Position numbers and translations under genes: made by a program
Part shown: piece by piece, positions 42,739 through 52,135 of the stretch
Numbering within the stretch: the first letter of the stretch is position 1
How the letters are laid out: the number at the start of each line of letters is the position of its first letter
Assembly: GCF_030068445.1 (NCBI RefSeq)
Contig: NZ_JAQPOK010000136.1
Location: 1 to 64,000, forward strand
Origin: Roseofilum halophilum BLCC-M91
Lineage (GTDB): Bacteria; Cyanobacteriota; Cyanobacteriia; Cyanobacteriales; Desertifilaceae
Direction: 5' to 3'
DNA length: 64,000 nt
Notes under the pieces: generated by a model
The model's database searches: none
Told to the model about the DNA's origin: nothing
The model's input: only the letters and a program-made list of their open reading frames with translations

Positions 42739-43908
42739 TTAGACCAACAACTGTTCATAAAAAGATAATTGTTCTTTAGCCAAAGCCGTATTTGTATAGT
42801 GAAGCATCGCCCGTTCATAACCTTTTTGGGCCAAATCTTGCCGGAATGGTTGATTCTCCATCAGTTGATGTAAACAGTTTCGCAAAGCGTCCACATTTGC
42901 TTCCGGAAATACCAATCCCGCTTCATCAATGACGTGAGGAATTTCCCCCGAATCAGAACCAATTACCGGCACTTTACAAGACATCGCTTCAATTAGAACA
43001 TGGCCAAATTGTTCTTTCCAACCGGCTGCCGTTAAGGTCTTAAACTTATAGGTGGTCTCAGAGGGCAAAACCAAGACATCCATCAAATTAATATAGCGAT
43101 AAACCCGATCGTGGGGGACACTTTCCACAAAAATAACCCGGTCTCGTAAGCCAAATTCTGAAGCCTTGTTTAAGATCTCTTGCTTCAAATCTCCGCGACC
43201 GAGCAACACCCATTTCCAGGGATAATCTGTAATTCCTTTTAAGGCTTTGAATAGGGTTAATAGTCCCTTTTCTTCGACAAATCGACCCACAAACCCGACA
43301 ACAAATTCATCCGGTTTAATGCCCAAAGATATCCTTAACTCTGGTTGCTCTTGAGGCGAAAATAACTGCTCATCGACTCCCAGTTGGGGCATGACTTTAA
43401 TCGGGCCTTCATACCCATGATCCCGCAGGACATCGGCTCCGTCTTGGTTTCCCGATATAATCCCGTGGGAATATTTGAGATTAAACCCCTCTAAAACAGA
43501 AATGGGAAATTTGACTTCATAGGGTAAATTCCACCAAGTAAAGAATACATTTTTTGCTTTTAAGTTCAGTTGTTTATTCAGGGTAATTAATTCTGCATGG
43601 CTGAAGGCTTTTGCCCCTTGTTCCGTCTGCAATATATTGGGTTGGAAGGTTTTGAGCAATTGCACTAAATCCAGACCAAAAGTTAATAAGCCTTGGTTGT
43701 TTTTACTAAAGTTAGAGAGGGGCACAACTCGAAAATTTCCCTCATCGATGGGTTGGGTTTCAATGATTTTGTTTTGTACCCCTCCCGGTCGCCATCGTTT
43801 GGGCACAACAACAGTTACTTGTACCCTGGGATCGAGTTGGGCTAGTTTTCTCAATTTCTCGCGATTGAGATCGACAATGTAGGTGTGGCTGGCGATTAAA
43901 ATTTTCAT
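42739..43908 (-). CDS. hpsO: GT4 glycosyltransferase, HpsO-like
   Basis: 389 residues, GT-B fold. N-terminal MKILIASHTYIVDLNREKL, the sugar-nucleotide site VGFVGRFVEEKGLLTLF, and the C-terminal FGHVLIEAMSCKVPVIGSDSG (EX7E-like). It probably adds one sugar to the repeat unit of the exopolysaccharide. The gap to hpsP is enlarged to 169 bp by a dispersed repeat. Confidence 0.75.
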   Translation of the reverse strand: MKILIASHTYIVDLNREKLRKLAQLDPRVQVTVVVPKRWRPGGVQNKIIETQPIDEGNFRVVPLSNFSKNNQGLLTFGLDLVQLLKTFQPNILQTEQGAKAFSHAELITLNKQLNLKAKNVFFTWWNLPYEVKFPISVLEGFNLKYSHGIISGNQDGADVLRDHGYEGPIKVMPQLGVDEQLFSPQEQPELRISLGIKPDEFVVGFVGRFVEEKGLLTLFKALKGITDYPWKWVLLGRGDLKQEILNKASEFGLRDRVIFVESVPHDRVYRYINLMDVLVLPSETTYKFKTLTAAGWKEQFGHVLIEAMSCKVPVIGSDSGEIPHVIDEAGLVFPEANVDALRNCLHQLMENQPFRQDLAQKGYERAMLHYTNTALAKEQLSFYEQLLV

Positions 43909-43943
43909 GATGGTCTAGAACCCAATAACACCATTAAACGGAT

Positions 43944-44927
43944 TTAGAAGTTTGCCATTTTTTCGTCTTGCTGGCTATACATTTGCCCCGTTTTCCATAG
44001 GGTTTTGAGCCGAGTTTGCCAAGCACTCAAGTAACCCATGGTGTAGAACCCTGCACGACTAATAATTTTGATGGGGGAGCCACTTTTGTTGCAGGGAGGA
44101 TGACCTAAAACGTGACAGTCAAATAACTTGCTAAAGAACCGGACTTGTTGACCGACGGTCAAATTTTTGAGTCCCATGAGAAAGTGGTTATGGTAGAAGG
44201 TAATCTGATATTCTAGCGATCGCGTAGAAATATCGTGACATCCTCCCGTTTCTTCCCCTAAATGTACCAAATTGGCTTCTGGATCGTACCAAATTTTGTA
44301 TCCGGTCTGGCGCAAGCGCAAGCAAAAATCGGACTCTTCCCGCACCGCACTTCCGCGAAACCGCTCGTCAAATTCTAAGCCATACTTGCTAAAAATATTA
44401 CTACGAAAAGACATATTACACCCACGAGCCGAAATCACTTCCTGGGCTTTAGTCGTATGCACCAAATCAATGTGATACCAAGCGATTCCGGGGTCAAAGG
44501 CTTGGGGCGGTAAATCTTCAATGGTATAACTATTCTGAGACTCGCCCAATTTCATGCGGTCAAAAACGCGACCAGCTACAGCACCGATTTCTGGGCGATC
44601 GTAATTGCGAGCATGGGCCATCAAATACCCATCCGGTAACACCACATCATCATCAATAAACAGCACCACATCCCCACTAGAGCGCCTTATCGCATAATTT
44701 CGCGCCCCCGGCAAACTGGCCCAGCTCACCCGAAACAGCTTAATTTTACCCAAATTAACCATCTCATCCAAGAACGCTTGCACTTCCGGTTTATGCTCGG
44801 CCGTTTGATCGACGACTAGCACCTCAAAATGGGGATAGTCCTGCTTGAGGACATCCTGAATACTATCGCGTAAGGGTTCCTCTCGCCCATAGGTGGGAAT
44901 GATTACAGAAAGAAAAGGTAAATTCAT
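43944..44927 (-). CDS. hpsN: GT2 glycosyltransferase, HpsN-like
   Basis: 327 residues, GT-A fold. The N-terminus is FLSVIIPTYGREEPLRDS. The metal-binding DXD region is VVLFIDDDVVLPDG, and a later acidic motif is AVREESDFCLRLRQTG. It transfers a sugar at the cytoplasmic membrane face. It is 27 bp downstream of hpsL. The name follows the hps cluster order. Confidence 0.78.
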   Translation of the reverse strand: MNLPFLSVIIPTYGREEPLRDSIQDVLKQDYPHFEVLVVDQTAEHKPEVQAFLDEMVNLGKIKLFRVSWASLPGARNYAIRRSSGDVVLFIDDDVVLPDGYLMAHARNYDRPEIGAVAGRVFDRMKLGESQNSYTIEDLPPQAFDPGIAWYHIDLVHTTKAQEVISARGCNMSFRSNIFSKYGLEFDERFRGSAVREESDFCLRLRQTGYKIWYDPEANLVHLGEETGGCHDISTRSLEYQITFYHNHFLMGLKNLTVGQQVRFFSKLFDCHVLGHPPCNKSGSPIKIISRAGFYTMGYLSAWQTRLKTLWKTGQMYSQQDEKMANF

Positions 44928-44954
44928 CGTTAATTACTCTATAGTATAGGGATT

Positions 44955-46652
44955 CTATCTCCTCTTTTTACTCGATTTACGCCCTTTTTTGCCAGATTTA
45001 GCCGATTTAGATTTGGATTTAGACTTTTTCGCTTTTTTGGGATCGGCTTGTGCTTCCAATAGGGCTTGCAACTCTTCCTTTTTCTTCTGCTCCTCCTTAT
45101 CAATGGCTGGTAGTTTTAACGTAATGCCCGCAAATAACCAATAGTAGACACACACCGGATCGGTATCTAAGGGATACCAGTAAGTTTGGTAACTAATCAC
45201 CAAAATAAACACCCAAAAGCAAGCGCCAAAGTTTCGTAAGCTTTTATCTTTCACCGAACGATAAGATTTAAAAGTTTCCCAAGTGAGAACCGTAACCATC
45301 AACAAAAATAACGCTAACCCAGGTTTGCCAATTTCATAAATAATTTTCGGGAACCAGGTTTCAATCAAAGCTACCCTGCCAAAAATTCTAGCCGAATTAG
45401 TCGCTCTTCCCACGCCTTTACCAAACAATCCCGCTTTACCCACCGAGTGTTCTGCTTGTTCAGCAATAAAATCGGCTGGGTTAGAGGCATCTAATCGACC
45501 CATCAAGCTATCTAATCTCTCTTGGACAACATCCGGGAAGGCGATGGCTGCCCCTCCAATCAGCAAGGTTAATCCCACAGCAATGGGAATAAACCGTTTC
45601 AGGTTAGTCACTTGACCCGTGAGAACTAATAACATTACCGTGAAAACGGGCACAAGTAAGGTGGCAATTCGTTGCCCTGAAATAACCGAACACACAAAGT
45701 TTAAAGCCATGCCAGCAAATCCAGCCAGTTGCCATGGAAGAGAAGGATCGCAAAAGGCAGTGGCAAAGGTAAAAAAGGCACTACAAATCATATACCAACC
45801 CCAGTGCCAAGGGGAAGGTAAGGTACTCGGTAGACGAATTTGATTTTGTGATGGACTGAAGGTTAAAGAGCCTCCGACTAAACATTTTGCCTCGACACTT
45901 GCTTTAAATAGAGCATCTCCTGATGCCCCCCGTGTTCCCTGGCATGTCCCTGATGAAAGCATTTGATACTGCATTAAACAGAGAACACAAGTGATAATGG
46001 CCAGAACTGTGGTAATTCGGGTAATCCAGAGCAGTTCTTTTTTTCCGCGAATCATATAAAATCCGCAACTGATTAAGGGGATATACCCCATGAAGACTTT
46101 TAAGCCTAAAATCCCTAACAGAATTGGTTTATCGCCGCCTCTAGAGGTTTGGGGATTAATAATTAGGATGACAAATATGCAATAGCCTAAGAGTAAAAAC
46201 AGGGAGGGAAGAAAGGCTTTGGGAACCAGAAAGGGGAGACGATATCGTTTACAATATTGATAGATTCCCATGAGTCCGGGAATGTAAAAAGCATCTTTGG
46301 CTAAGTGGAAAATAGCGTTTCCACCACCAGCCCAATAAACGACTGTTCCGCTAAAGGGCATATAGATATAGAATGCCCAGAGAGCTTGAATGGGATATTT
46401 CAGACAGGTTAAGAGAACGGTCATGCCCAATAAACCGCCGAGGAAGGCTTTTGGGTCGCCTGTGACGGCAATGCCAATGATGCCGAAAACGGAGCCAAAT
46501 CCAAGGGATTGACCTAAGACTCCTATAAATTTTTTGCGAGCGTTGGCGGCTTCGCGTTTTTTGGCAGCTAGTTCTTCTTTTGTCGGCGGCGGTTTTTCTA
46601 GGGTGGCTGGGGTTTGTGCTTTTCCTTTGGATTTGAGTTTAGTTTTGGCCAT
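44955..46652 (-). CDS. hpsL: Polytopic exopolysaccharide protein, HpsL-like
   Basis: 565 residues. Basic cytoplasmic N-terminus (about 1-40), ten or so membrane segments (about 45-505) including an O-antigen ligase/polymerase-like layout with a large external loop, then a Lys/Ser tail (KKSKSKSKSAKSGKK). It is the first gene of the operon. HpsL is required for hormogonium polysaccharide in Nostoc, and a polymerase role is plausible but unproved. It is divergent from ndhM across a 119-bp gap. Confidence 0.78.
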   Translation of the reverse strand: MAKTKLKSKGKAQTPATLEKPPPTKEELAAKKREAANARKKFIGVLGQSLGFGSVFGIIGIAVTGDPKAFLGGLLGMTVLLTCLKYPIQALWAFYIYMPFSGTVVYWAGGGNAIFHLAKDAFYIPGLMGIYQYCKRYRLPFLVPKAFLPSLFLLLGYCIFVILIINPQTSRGGDKPILLGILGLKVFMGYIPLISCGFYMIRGKKELLWITRITTVLAIITCVLCLMQYQMLSSGTCQGTRGASGDALFKASVEAKCLVGGSLTFSPSQNQIRLPSTLPSPWHWGWYMICSAFFTFATAFCDPSLPWQLAGFAGMALNFVCSVISGQRIATLLVPVFTVMLLVLTGQVTNLKRFIPIAVGLTLLIGGAAIAFPDVVQERLDSLMGRLDASNPADFIAEQAEHSVGKAGLFGKGVGRATNSARIFGRVALIETWFPKIIYEIGKPGLALFLLMVTVLTWETFKSYRSVKDKSLRNFGACFWVFILVISYQTYWYPLDTDPVCVYYWLFAGITLKLPAIDKEEQKKKEELQALLEAQADPKKAKKSKSKSKSAKSGKKGRKSSKKRR

Positions 46653-46771
46653 GGGGGATTTGTTCTGGGAGATCCATCAATTGCACCCTTGCCTAAGATA
46701 GCTTAGAGATTGCTTCCTTTGCCTAGCAATGACAGAATACCTGTAGGCTGTTTTTTTTATTGACTATTATT

Positions 46772-47110
46772 ATGCTACTGAAGTCTACGACTCGCCATAT
46801 CCGCATTTTTACGGCGGTTATTGAGAAAGGGGAACTCAACCCATCTGAAAATATGCTGACTCTGGATGTCGATCCGGATAATGAGTTGAATTGGACAGAT
46901 TCGTCGCTGAAAGCGGTCTATGGGAAGTTTGAGGAGTTGGTGGCGGCTTATGAGGGCCAGGATTTGACGGAGTATAATCTGCGTCGAATTGGCTCGGATT
47001 TGGAGCATTTTGTGCGATCGCTCCTGCAAAAGGGAGAACTGAGCTATAACCTGGAAAGCCGGGCAGTCAATTACAGCATGGGCTTACCTCAAGTCGCCGT
47101 CGATCAATAA
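46772..47110 (+). CDS. ndhM: NDH-1 subunit M
   Basis: 112 residues from ATG 46772. NdhM is an oxygenic-phototroph-specific subunit of the peripheral arm of the photosynthetic NDH-1 complex. Typical sequence includes [29 protein letters not shown] and [18 protein letters not shown]. The frame is open from a TTG at 46760, but ATG 46772 gives the family start [10 protein letters not shown]. Confidence 0.93.
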   Translation: MLLKSTTRHIRIFTAVIEKGELNPSENMLTLDVDPDNELNWTDSSLKAVYGKFEELVAAYEGQDLTEYNLRRIGSDLEHFVRSLLQKGELSYNLESRAVNYSMGLPQVAVDQ

Positions 47111-47120
47111 TCTTTGCCCC

Positions 47121-47405
47121 CTAAAATCTCCCAAAGGGATTCGGCGGTTCAGGATGAGGACGATCGCCCCCTGCTAACTCGGAAGGCGGTCGTTCATCGC
47201 TCCAACCCCACCAGGCTTGGCCACATTCACAGAGATAGAATTCTTGCCATTTGCGGCGACGACCTTCAATATAAACAGGCGATCGCCGATTTAACCAGAC
47301 CCGCTCGGCTTCCCTCGAAGTCGCCCCACAGCGAGGACAACAAAACTTAAACGCATGGGTGGCTTGCTCTGTCCAAGCCGGTGGATTAAGATCAAACGCT
47401 TCCAT
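47121..47405 (-). CDS. Small zinc-ribbon protein
   Basis: 94 residues. CPRCGATSREAE and YLCECGQAWWGW give a CXXC...CXC zinc-ribbon pattern, with a proline-rich tail. This is a conserved cyanobacterial hypothetical protein as far as I recall. It is convergent with ndhM, 10 bp apart. Confidence 0.75.
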   Translation of the reverse strand: MEAFDLNPPAWTEQATHAFKFCCPRCGATSREAERVWLNRRSPVYIEGRRRKWQEFYLCECGQAWWGWSDERPPSELAGGDRPHPEPPNPFGRF

Positions 47406-47499
47406 AAATCTTCAAATTCTCCCTAAACCAACGGGGTGCTTATATCCTAAGCTTAAACCCCTGAACATCAATTTTTCATGGATTAGGGTCATTATGGAC

Positions 47500-47528
47500 T
47501 TGACATCGGTGTAATTCCGGAGTCTGAT
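47500..47528 (+). promoter_or_regulatory. Possible promoter of the nucleoside transporter
   Basis: TTGACA at 47500-47505 is followed 17 bp later by TCTGAT (four of six matches to TATAAT). The gene starts about 60 bp downstream. Position and -35 fit are good; the -10 is weak. Confidence 0.35.
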
Positions 47529-47589
47529 AAGAATCAACTTGGTGTGACATCACCGGATTGGCTGGCTACTGTAAGGAAGCACTCTGCCC

Positions 47590-48999
47590 ATGAACCCCAT
47601 CTTAAACCTGATCTCTGCCCTCGGAATCGTTGTCCTCTGTCTGATCGCTTGGGTTGGTTCCGAAAACCGCAAAGTCATCCCCTGGAAAACTATCATCTTT
47701 GGCATTAGTTTACAACTGATTATTGGACTCTTAGTTTTCGTTCTGCCCACCCGCGACCTCATCGCCCAACTGAATAACCTCCTCAATGCCCTCTTAGATG
47801 CTTCAGAAGCGGGCGCTCGCTTCCTCTTTGGTGGAGATACTTCTGCCTTTGTCCCCGATCCTAACCGAGTGGTGGGCCCGGGGCCAGCCGGACGGTGGAT
47901 TATGCGGGCAGTGGGTCAACCCTATGTAGCCGTTCCGGGAGATACCCTGGGTTCGGATAATCTCAATCCCGGTTATATCTTCGCTTTTCGTTCCCTACCC
48001 CAAGTGGTCTTCTTTTCAGCATTGGTTGCCCTGCTTTATCGATTGAATATTATTCAGCCGATTGTGAAGGTCTTCGCCCAAATTTTCCAGAAAACCATGA
48101 AAATTAGCGGGGCAGAGTCCTTATCGGGAGCTGCGAATATTTTTGTGGGCATTGAATCGGCGATCGCCGTTAAACCCTTCCTCGCTAAAATGACCCGTAG
48201 CGAAATCTGTGCCATTCTCACCAGTTGTTTTGGCTCCATCGCTTCCTCCGTTCTCGGACTCTATGCCGGATTTTTGCGCCCCGTCTTTCCCTCCATTGCC
48301 GGTCACTTGGTCTCCGCCTCCATTATGACCATTCCCGCGTGCTTCGTGATTGCTAAAATCCTGGTTCCCGAAACTGGAGAACCCGAAACCCTGGGCAAAA
48401 TTCCCGAAGAACCCGAAGAAGACCCCGAAAAACGCCCCAACCCCATGGACAGCCTGATTATGGGAGCCTTAGATGGGGTAAAAATGGCCGTCGGTATTGC
48501 TGCCGTGATTATCGCCATTCTAGGTTTAGTGGCCCTAATCAATATGGGATTTGATAGCCTATCGGGATTACCAGCACCAGTCGGCACTGTATTTCAAGTG
48601 GTCACCCTGCAAAATATCATGGGCTTCCTATTCTTCCCCCTGACAATGCTTACGGGGGTGTCCCTAGATATTAATGAAATTTGGCAAGCTTCCGTGATTA
48701 TCGGTCGTCGAGTCTTTGAAACCAATGTACCGCCCTACATTACCCTAGCGAATCTTAGCCGTGCAGAAGCCATTAGCGATCGCGCCATGCTCATCGTTAG
48801 TTACGTTCTCTGCGGGTTTACCCACTTTGCCTCCTATGGTATTTTTGTCGGCGGACTCTCTTCCCTGATTCCCGAACGGCGCTCTGAAGTCTCCTCCCTC
48901 GGCTTCAAAGCCCTCTGGGCCGCAACTTTGGCCACCCTAATGACCGGTTGTATCGCCGGACTCTTCGACTTGGGTAACCCTGCTACCCTAGGACGGTAA
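47590..48999 (+). CDS. Concentrative nucleoside transporter (NupC/CNT family)
   Basis: 469 residues, multiple membrane segments. CNT hallmarks are IQPIVKVFAQIFQKTMK, GAESLSGAANIFVGIESA, SCFGSIASSVLGLY and the C-terminal YVLCGFTHFASYGIFVGGLSSLIPER. It takes up nucleosides with Na+ or H+. At 469 residues it is longer than the usual 400 because of an insertion near 80-120 (external loop) and an acidic Glu/Pro loop near 265-285. Single gene. Confidence 0.93.
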   Translation: MNPILNLISALGIVVLCLIAWVGSENRKVIPWKTIIFGISLQLIIGLLVFVLPTRDLIAQLNNLLNALLDASEAGARFLFGGDTSAFVPDPNRVVGPGPAGRWIMRAVGQPYVAVPGDTLGSDNLNPGYIFAFRSLPQVVFFSALVALLYRLNIIQPIVKVFAQIFQKTMKISGAESLSGAANIFVGIESAIAVKPFLAKMTRSEICAILTSCFGSIASSVLGLYAGFLRPVFPSIAGHLVSASIMTIPACFVIAKILVPETGEPETLGKIPEEPEEDPEKRPNPMDSLIMGALDGVKMAVGIAAVIIAILGLVALINMGFDSLSGLPAPVGTVFQVVTLQNIMGFLFFPLTMLTGVSLDINEIWQASVIIGRRVFETNVPPYITLANLSRAEAISDRAMLIVSYVLCGFTHFASYGIFVGGLSSLIPERRSEVSSLGFKALWAATLATLMTGCIAGLFDLGNPATLGR

Positions 49000-49052
49000 A
49001 CAGAGTTACTCAAATGCTGGATAACGACGACAATCCTTGACTTGCGTCGGTC

Positions 49053-49919
49053 ATGGCATTAATTTATGATGACAAAATCCTAGGGGACTTGAACACCAAG
49101 CTTAACGCTCTAAGTCCCATGCTCAAATTACGTCCCATGCTTAAACTCAAACCCCATCGACTTTGGCTTCTTGGTTTAATGGCGATCACTGCCCTAGGGT
49201 TAATCCTGGGTAATCCCTATCTGTCGGATTCTCAGGGACAACTGGCTCTAGAACAACCGGCTCAGGCGCAAGTCCCCTCCCCTCCTAGCCCTGATGCTAC
49301 CCCTGAAACCCTACCAGAACCGCCCTCAACACCGTCTCCAGAAGCGTCTCCTTCTGAACCTCCTCGTCCTCCAGCTCCCACTCCCCTAGCATCTCCTTCT
49401 CCCTTACCTCCGCCTCCCACTCCTCCCACCCCAGAACCGACTCCCCCAGTTGAAGAGCCAACTGCCCCCCCATTAGAGGTCGGTGGTATTTACGAAGATG
49501 CCGATGGGTTTTATCAAATCGCGATTGTTCAAGACTATAAAGTGAGTTCAACGGGCAAAGATCCTCTGTTTGAATCCCCAGATGGTCAAGTGGCTTATAG
49601 CGTTTTGCGCTTACCTCGGCTGACCAAACAACGCCTTACCCATGGGATTTTGGCCCAAATTGCGGTTGAGGAATTGCAACGAGGAGAAGGCTTTGTGGCT
49701 CAAAGCTATATCCCCCTAGATGAAAGGGTGGTACAAGTGCCTTGGACAGGAACCTTAACCCAAGGACGCAATAGCCAACCGATGAGCGGTACGCTGATTT
49801 CCACTCAACCGGAACAGGATGTGTTTTTGGTGTTAATTGCTGCTACGGAAGCGGGAGCAGATCGAGTGCCCAATCTGGTTGCTACTTTGGTTGATGGTTT
49901 GGAGGTTACACCGAAATAA
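49053..49919 (+). CDS. Membrane-anchored proline-rich protein
   Basis: 288 residues. A basic cytoplasmic end, one membrane anchor (about 34-53), a Pro/Ser/Glu-rich stalk (about 72-148), and a folded C-terminal domain with LEVGGIYEDADGFYQIAIVQ. No recognised enzyme motif. The stop overlaps the next start (TAATG), so it is translationally coupled to the DUF3318 protein, and the two probably act together. Confidence 0.78.
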   Translation: MALIYDDKILGDLNTKLNALSPMLKLRPMLKLKPHRLWLLGLMAITALGLILGNPYLSDSQGQLALEQPAQAQVPSPPSPDATPETLPEPPSTPSPEASPSEPPRPPAPTPLASPSPLPPPPTPPTPEPTPPVEEPTAPPLEVGGIYEDADGFYQIAIVQDYKVSSTGKDPLFESPDGQVAYSVLRLPRLTKQRLTHGILAQIAVEELQRGEGFVAQSYIPLDERVVQVPWTGTLTQGRNSQPMSGTLISTQPEQDVFLVLIAATEAGADRVPNLVATLVDGLEVTPK

Positions 49920-50500
49920 TGTATCGCGATCGCGACCCCGAACTGTCTCGGCTAATCGAATTAATGCCAGCTTCCGGGCGCATGTTTGTGCAATTGATTG
50001 CTAAACCGGAACAACCCCAGGTGATTGATGCCCCTTTTCCTTTGCCCTGGAAGCGATCGCGGCCGGTTTATATCAATTTTGACCTTTTGCGCCAACTCCC
50101 CCTGCCAGAGCAAGATTTAGCGGTGCTACAGGCCGTTTGTTGGGTCTGTGAGGTGGAATGGTTTAAGCCCAATCTCTATCAAGGGTTAGTGGTTGTAGGA
50201 TTACTGGGAACTGCGATCGAAATGATGCAAGCGGATGCTGTGGGAATGGTGGCCGGTGGTGGGCTAACGGCCATGGCTGTGATGCAAATTAGACGGAAAA
50301 ACCGGCAACGGGATGTGATGATAGAAGGGGACAAAGCGGCAGTGCGGGTGGCAAGTCGGCGCGGATATAGCCCAGAAGAAGCGGCTGAACACTTGTTAAA
50401 GGCGATCGAGCATATCGCTCAAATTGAAGGCAGGAATGGCTTATCGGTCGTCGAGTTACTCCGGTGTCAGAATTTGCGGGTGATGTTGAAGAATGGATAA
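49919..50500 (+). CDS. DUF3318 membrane protein
   Basis: 193 residues. LSRLIELMPASGRMFVQLI at the N-terminus and the cluster PYINFDLLRQLPLPEQDL-like sequence identify DUF3318. One or two membrane segments occur at about 84-118 (YQGLVVVGLLGTAIEM and VGMVAGGGLTAMAVM). The C-terminus is soluble with YSPEEAAEHLLKAIEHIAQIE. Function unknown; conserved in cyanobacteria. Start codon shared with the upstream stop. Confidence 0.85.
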   Translation: MYRDRDPELSRLIELMPASGRMFVQLIAKPEQPQVIDAPFPLPWKRSRPVYINFDLLRQLPLPEQDLAVLQAVCWVCEVEWFKPNLYQGLVVVGLLGTAIEMMQADAVGMVAGGGLTAMAVMQIRRKNRQRDVMIEGDKAAVRVASRRGYSPEEAAEHLLKAIEHIAQIEGRNGLSVVELLRCQNLRVMLKNG

Positions 50501-50574
50501 GCCTGTGTAGAGGCGATCCTGCCAGATTTTTCCTATTCTATCACTGCCAGCTAGAACCGTAGATTCTCGCTCTT

Positions 50575-52125
50575 TTACCAAAGGACGAGATAGGGGTCAT
50601 CTAAGGTTTGGGAAGAAGTGGCGAGAACTTGCTCAAATCCATCGCTTACCTTTGTTTTATGCTCTGGATTGAGAGCATAAAATCCGGTTTCTTGAGGAAT
50701 AAATAAGGATTGATTGAACTTGAAATCCCTGGATTTTTGTGGGGAACGTAATCCAGGGGGAAGATAGCCCGATAATAGTTGGTGGAGACGATCGCCACAA
50801 ACGGCTGTATTAATCCCCCGTTGTTCTAATAACTGGAAAAGTTGCGTTTCGGCGATCGCCCCATCGGGCATCACCCGCAACAATTCTAACAACAGAAAAT
50901 AATCGCTATATTGATGACGCACGGAATTCAATACTTGGGGATAGAGCGGTAAATTAGCCAAGCCATAAGCCACCCGACTACATTTAGGGGGTTGACCCTG
51001 TGGGGTACGGTCTTGAATAATCGCCGCACTGGGCAGTTTTTGCCGTAACCAACGGGCGATCGCCGGTAAGGACGCACTGCCTCCAGTACATAACATCTGA
51101 CGTACCGCCTGGGGAGCCACCCCTGTGCGGGTAAATAAGCGATTAATTTCCCGATTTAGACCCCGTAAAAAGGGCACAAACACCTTGATTTCTAAATCTC
51201 GACGGCGAATCGTCCATTGTTGCCGATCCAGGCGAACGGCGATCTGGGTTTCGATCTGGAGTCTGTGCTTAATCTCTCTGGCGATCTCCAATAACTTCTC
51301 TCCCCAATCTGCACCGTTCAAATACTCACTCAACCGATGACGGGCTGTAACATCCACTTCTCCCGGTTGAGGAAACTTGATTCTTTTTTCTAGAGGAGAT
51401 GAAGAGGGTAACAACCCATTCTCGGAACTCAACAATAACTGACAGATAATATCCTGATCGATCGCATCTCCTCCATAAGCCAAAGAAGCCACATGGAAAT
51501 GCTCATACTTCAGTTGCGATCGCTTTAAGGGCAGATCGACCAAAGCAAACTCCGTGGAAGTCGCTCCCGAATCCAAAATCAACGTTGCTCCTTGCCATTG
51601 GTTTCCCTGAGCTGTATCTCGCAACTCTGAGATTACCAAAGCGATCGCCTCCTCCAAAAACATAATTTGGTGAGCCTGATTCACCCAACCCGCCCTCAAA
51701 ATCGCCTCCCGTAGATTAAACCGATAGGCATCACTCCAATGGGCTGGACAACCAACAATTACCCCACTCAACTGACTCCAAAGCTCTTGATAGCAGCTAT
51801 TCTTCTCCACCATCTCCCTCAACTGACCCACCATCTGCACAAGGCTTTCCTCGATCGATTGACCCAAAGGAGCCAAGCCTTTAACAACCCATTCCCCCTC
51901 CACCCCAGGCAAACCCCAATCTAACCAAGGCTTTAGAGAGACCCCAGCCTTAACGGGTTGAGGGGATAAAGGCTCCAAGGGATAAAAGCAGCGCCTAGAG
52001 GAATCGAGTAACACTGCTGAAATTTTGGTGGTTCCCCAATCGATTCCCAAATACCATAGGTGATTGTGCCCTTCCGAATGGTTCTGTCCCGATGAGTGAT
52101 ATGTCACACTTTTTTCCTCTCTCAC
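50575..52125 (-). CDS. Hsp70-like actin-fold ATPase without substrate-binding domain
   Basis: 516 residues. Phosphate-1 loop LGIDWGTTKISAVLL (about 25-40), phosphate-2 LILDSGATSTEFALVDL and adenosine motif MLCTGGSASLPAIARWL show the DnaK/actin ATPase fold. After about 400 the sequence does not look like a DnaK substrate-binding domain. Motor-like or chaperone-like assembly is inference. It starts 10 bp after the large acidic protein, so the two are co-translated partners. Confidence 0.85.
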   Translation of the reverse strand: MREEKSVTYHSSGQNHSEGHNHLWYLGIDWGTTKISAVLLDSSRRCFYPLEPLSPQPVKAGVSLKPWLDWGLPGVEGEWVVKGLAPLGQSIEESLVQMVGQLREMVEKNSCYQELWSQLSGVIVGCPAHWSDAYRFNLREAILRAGWVNQAHQIMFLEEAIALVISELRDTAQGNQWQGATLILDSGATSTEFALVDLPLKRSQLKYEHFHVASLAYGGDAIDQDIICQLLLSSENGLLPSSSPLEKRIKFPQPGEVDVTARHRLSEYLNGADWGEKLLEIAREIKHRLQIETQIAVRLDRQQWTIRRRDLEIKVFVPFLRGLNREINRLFTRTGVAPQAVRQMLCTGGSASLPAIARWLRQKLPSAAIIQDRTPQGQPPKCSRVAYGLANLPLYPQVLNSVRHQYSDYFLLLELLRVMPDGAIAETQLFQLLEQRGINTAVCGDRLHQLLSGYLPPGLRSPQKSRDFKFNQSLFIPQETGFYALNPEHKTKVSDGFEQVLATSSQTLDDPYLVLW

Positions 52126-52135
52126 ATCCTCAGAA

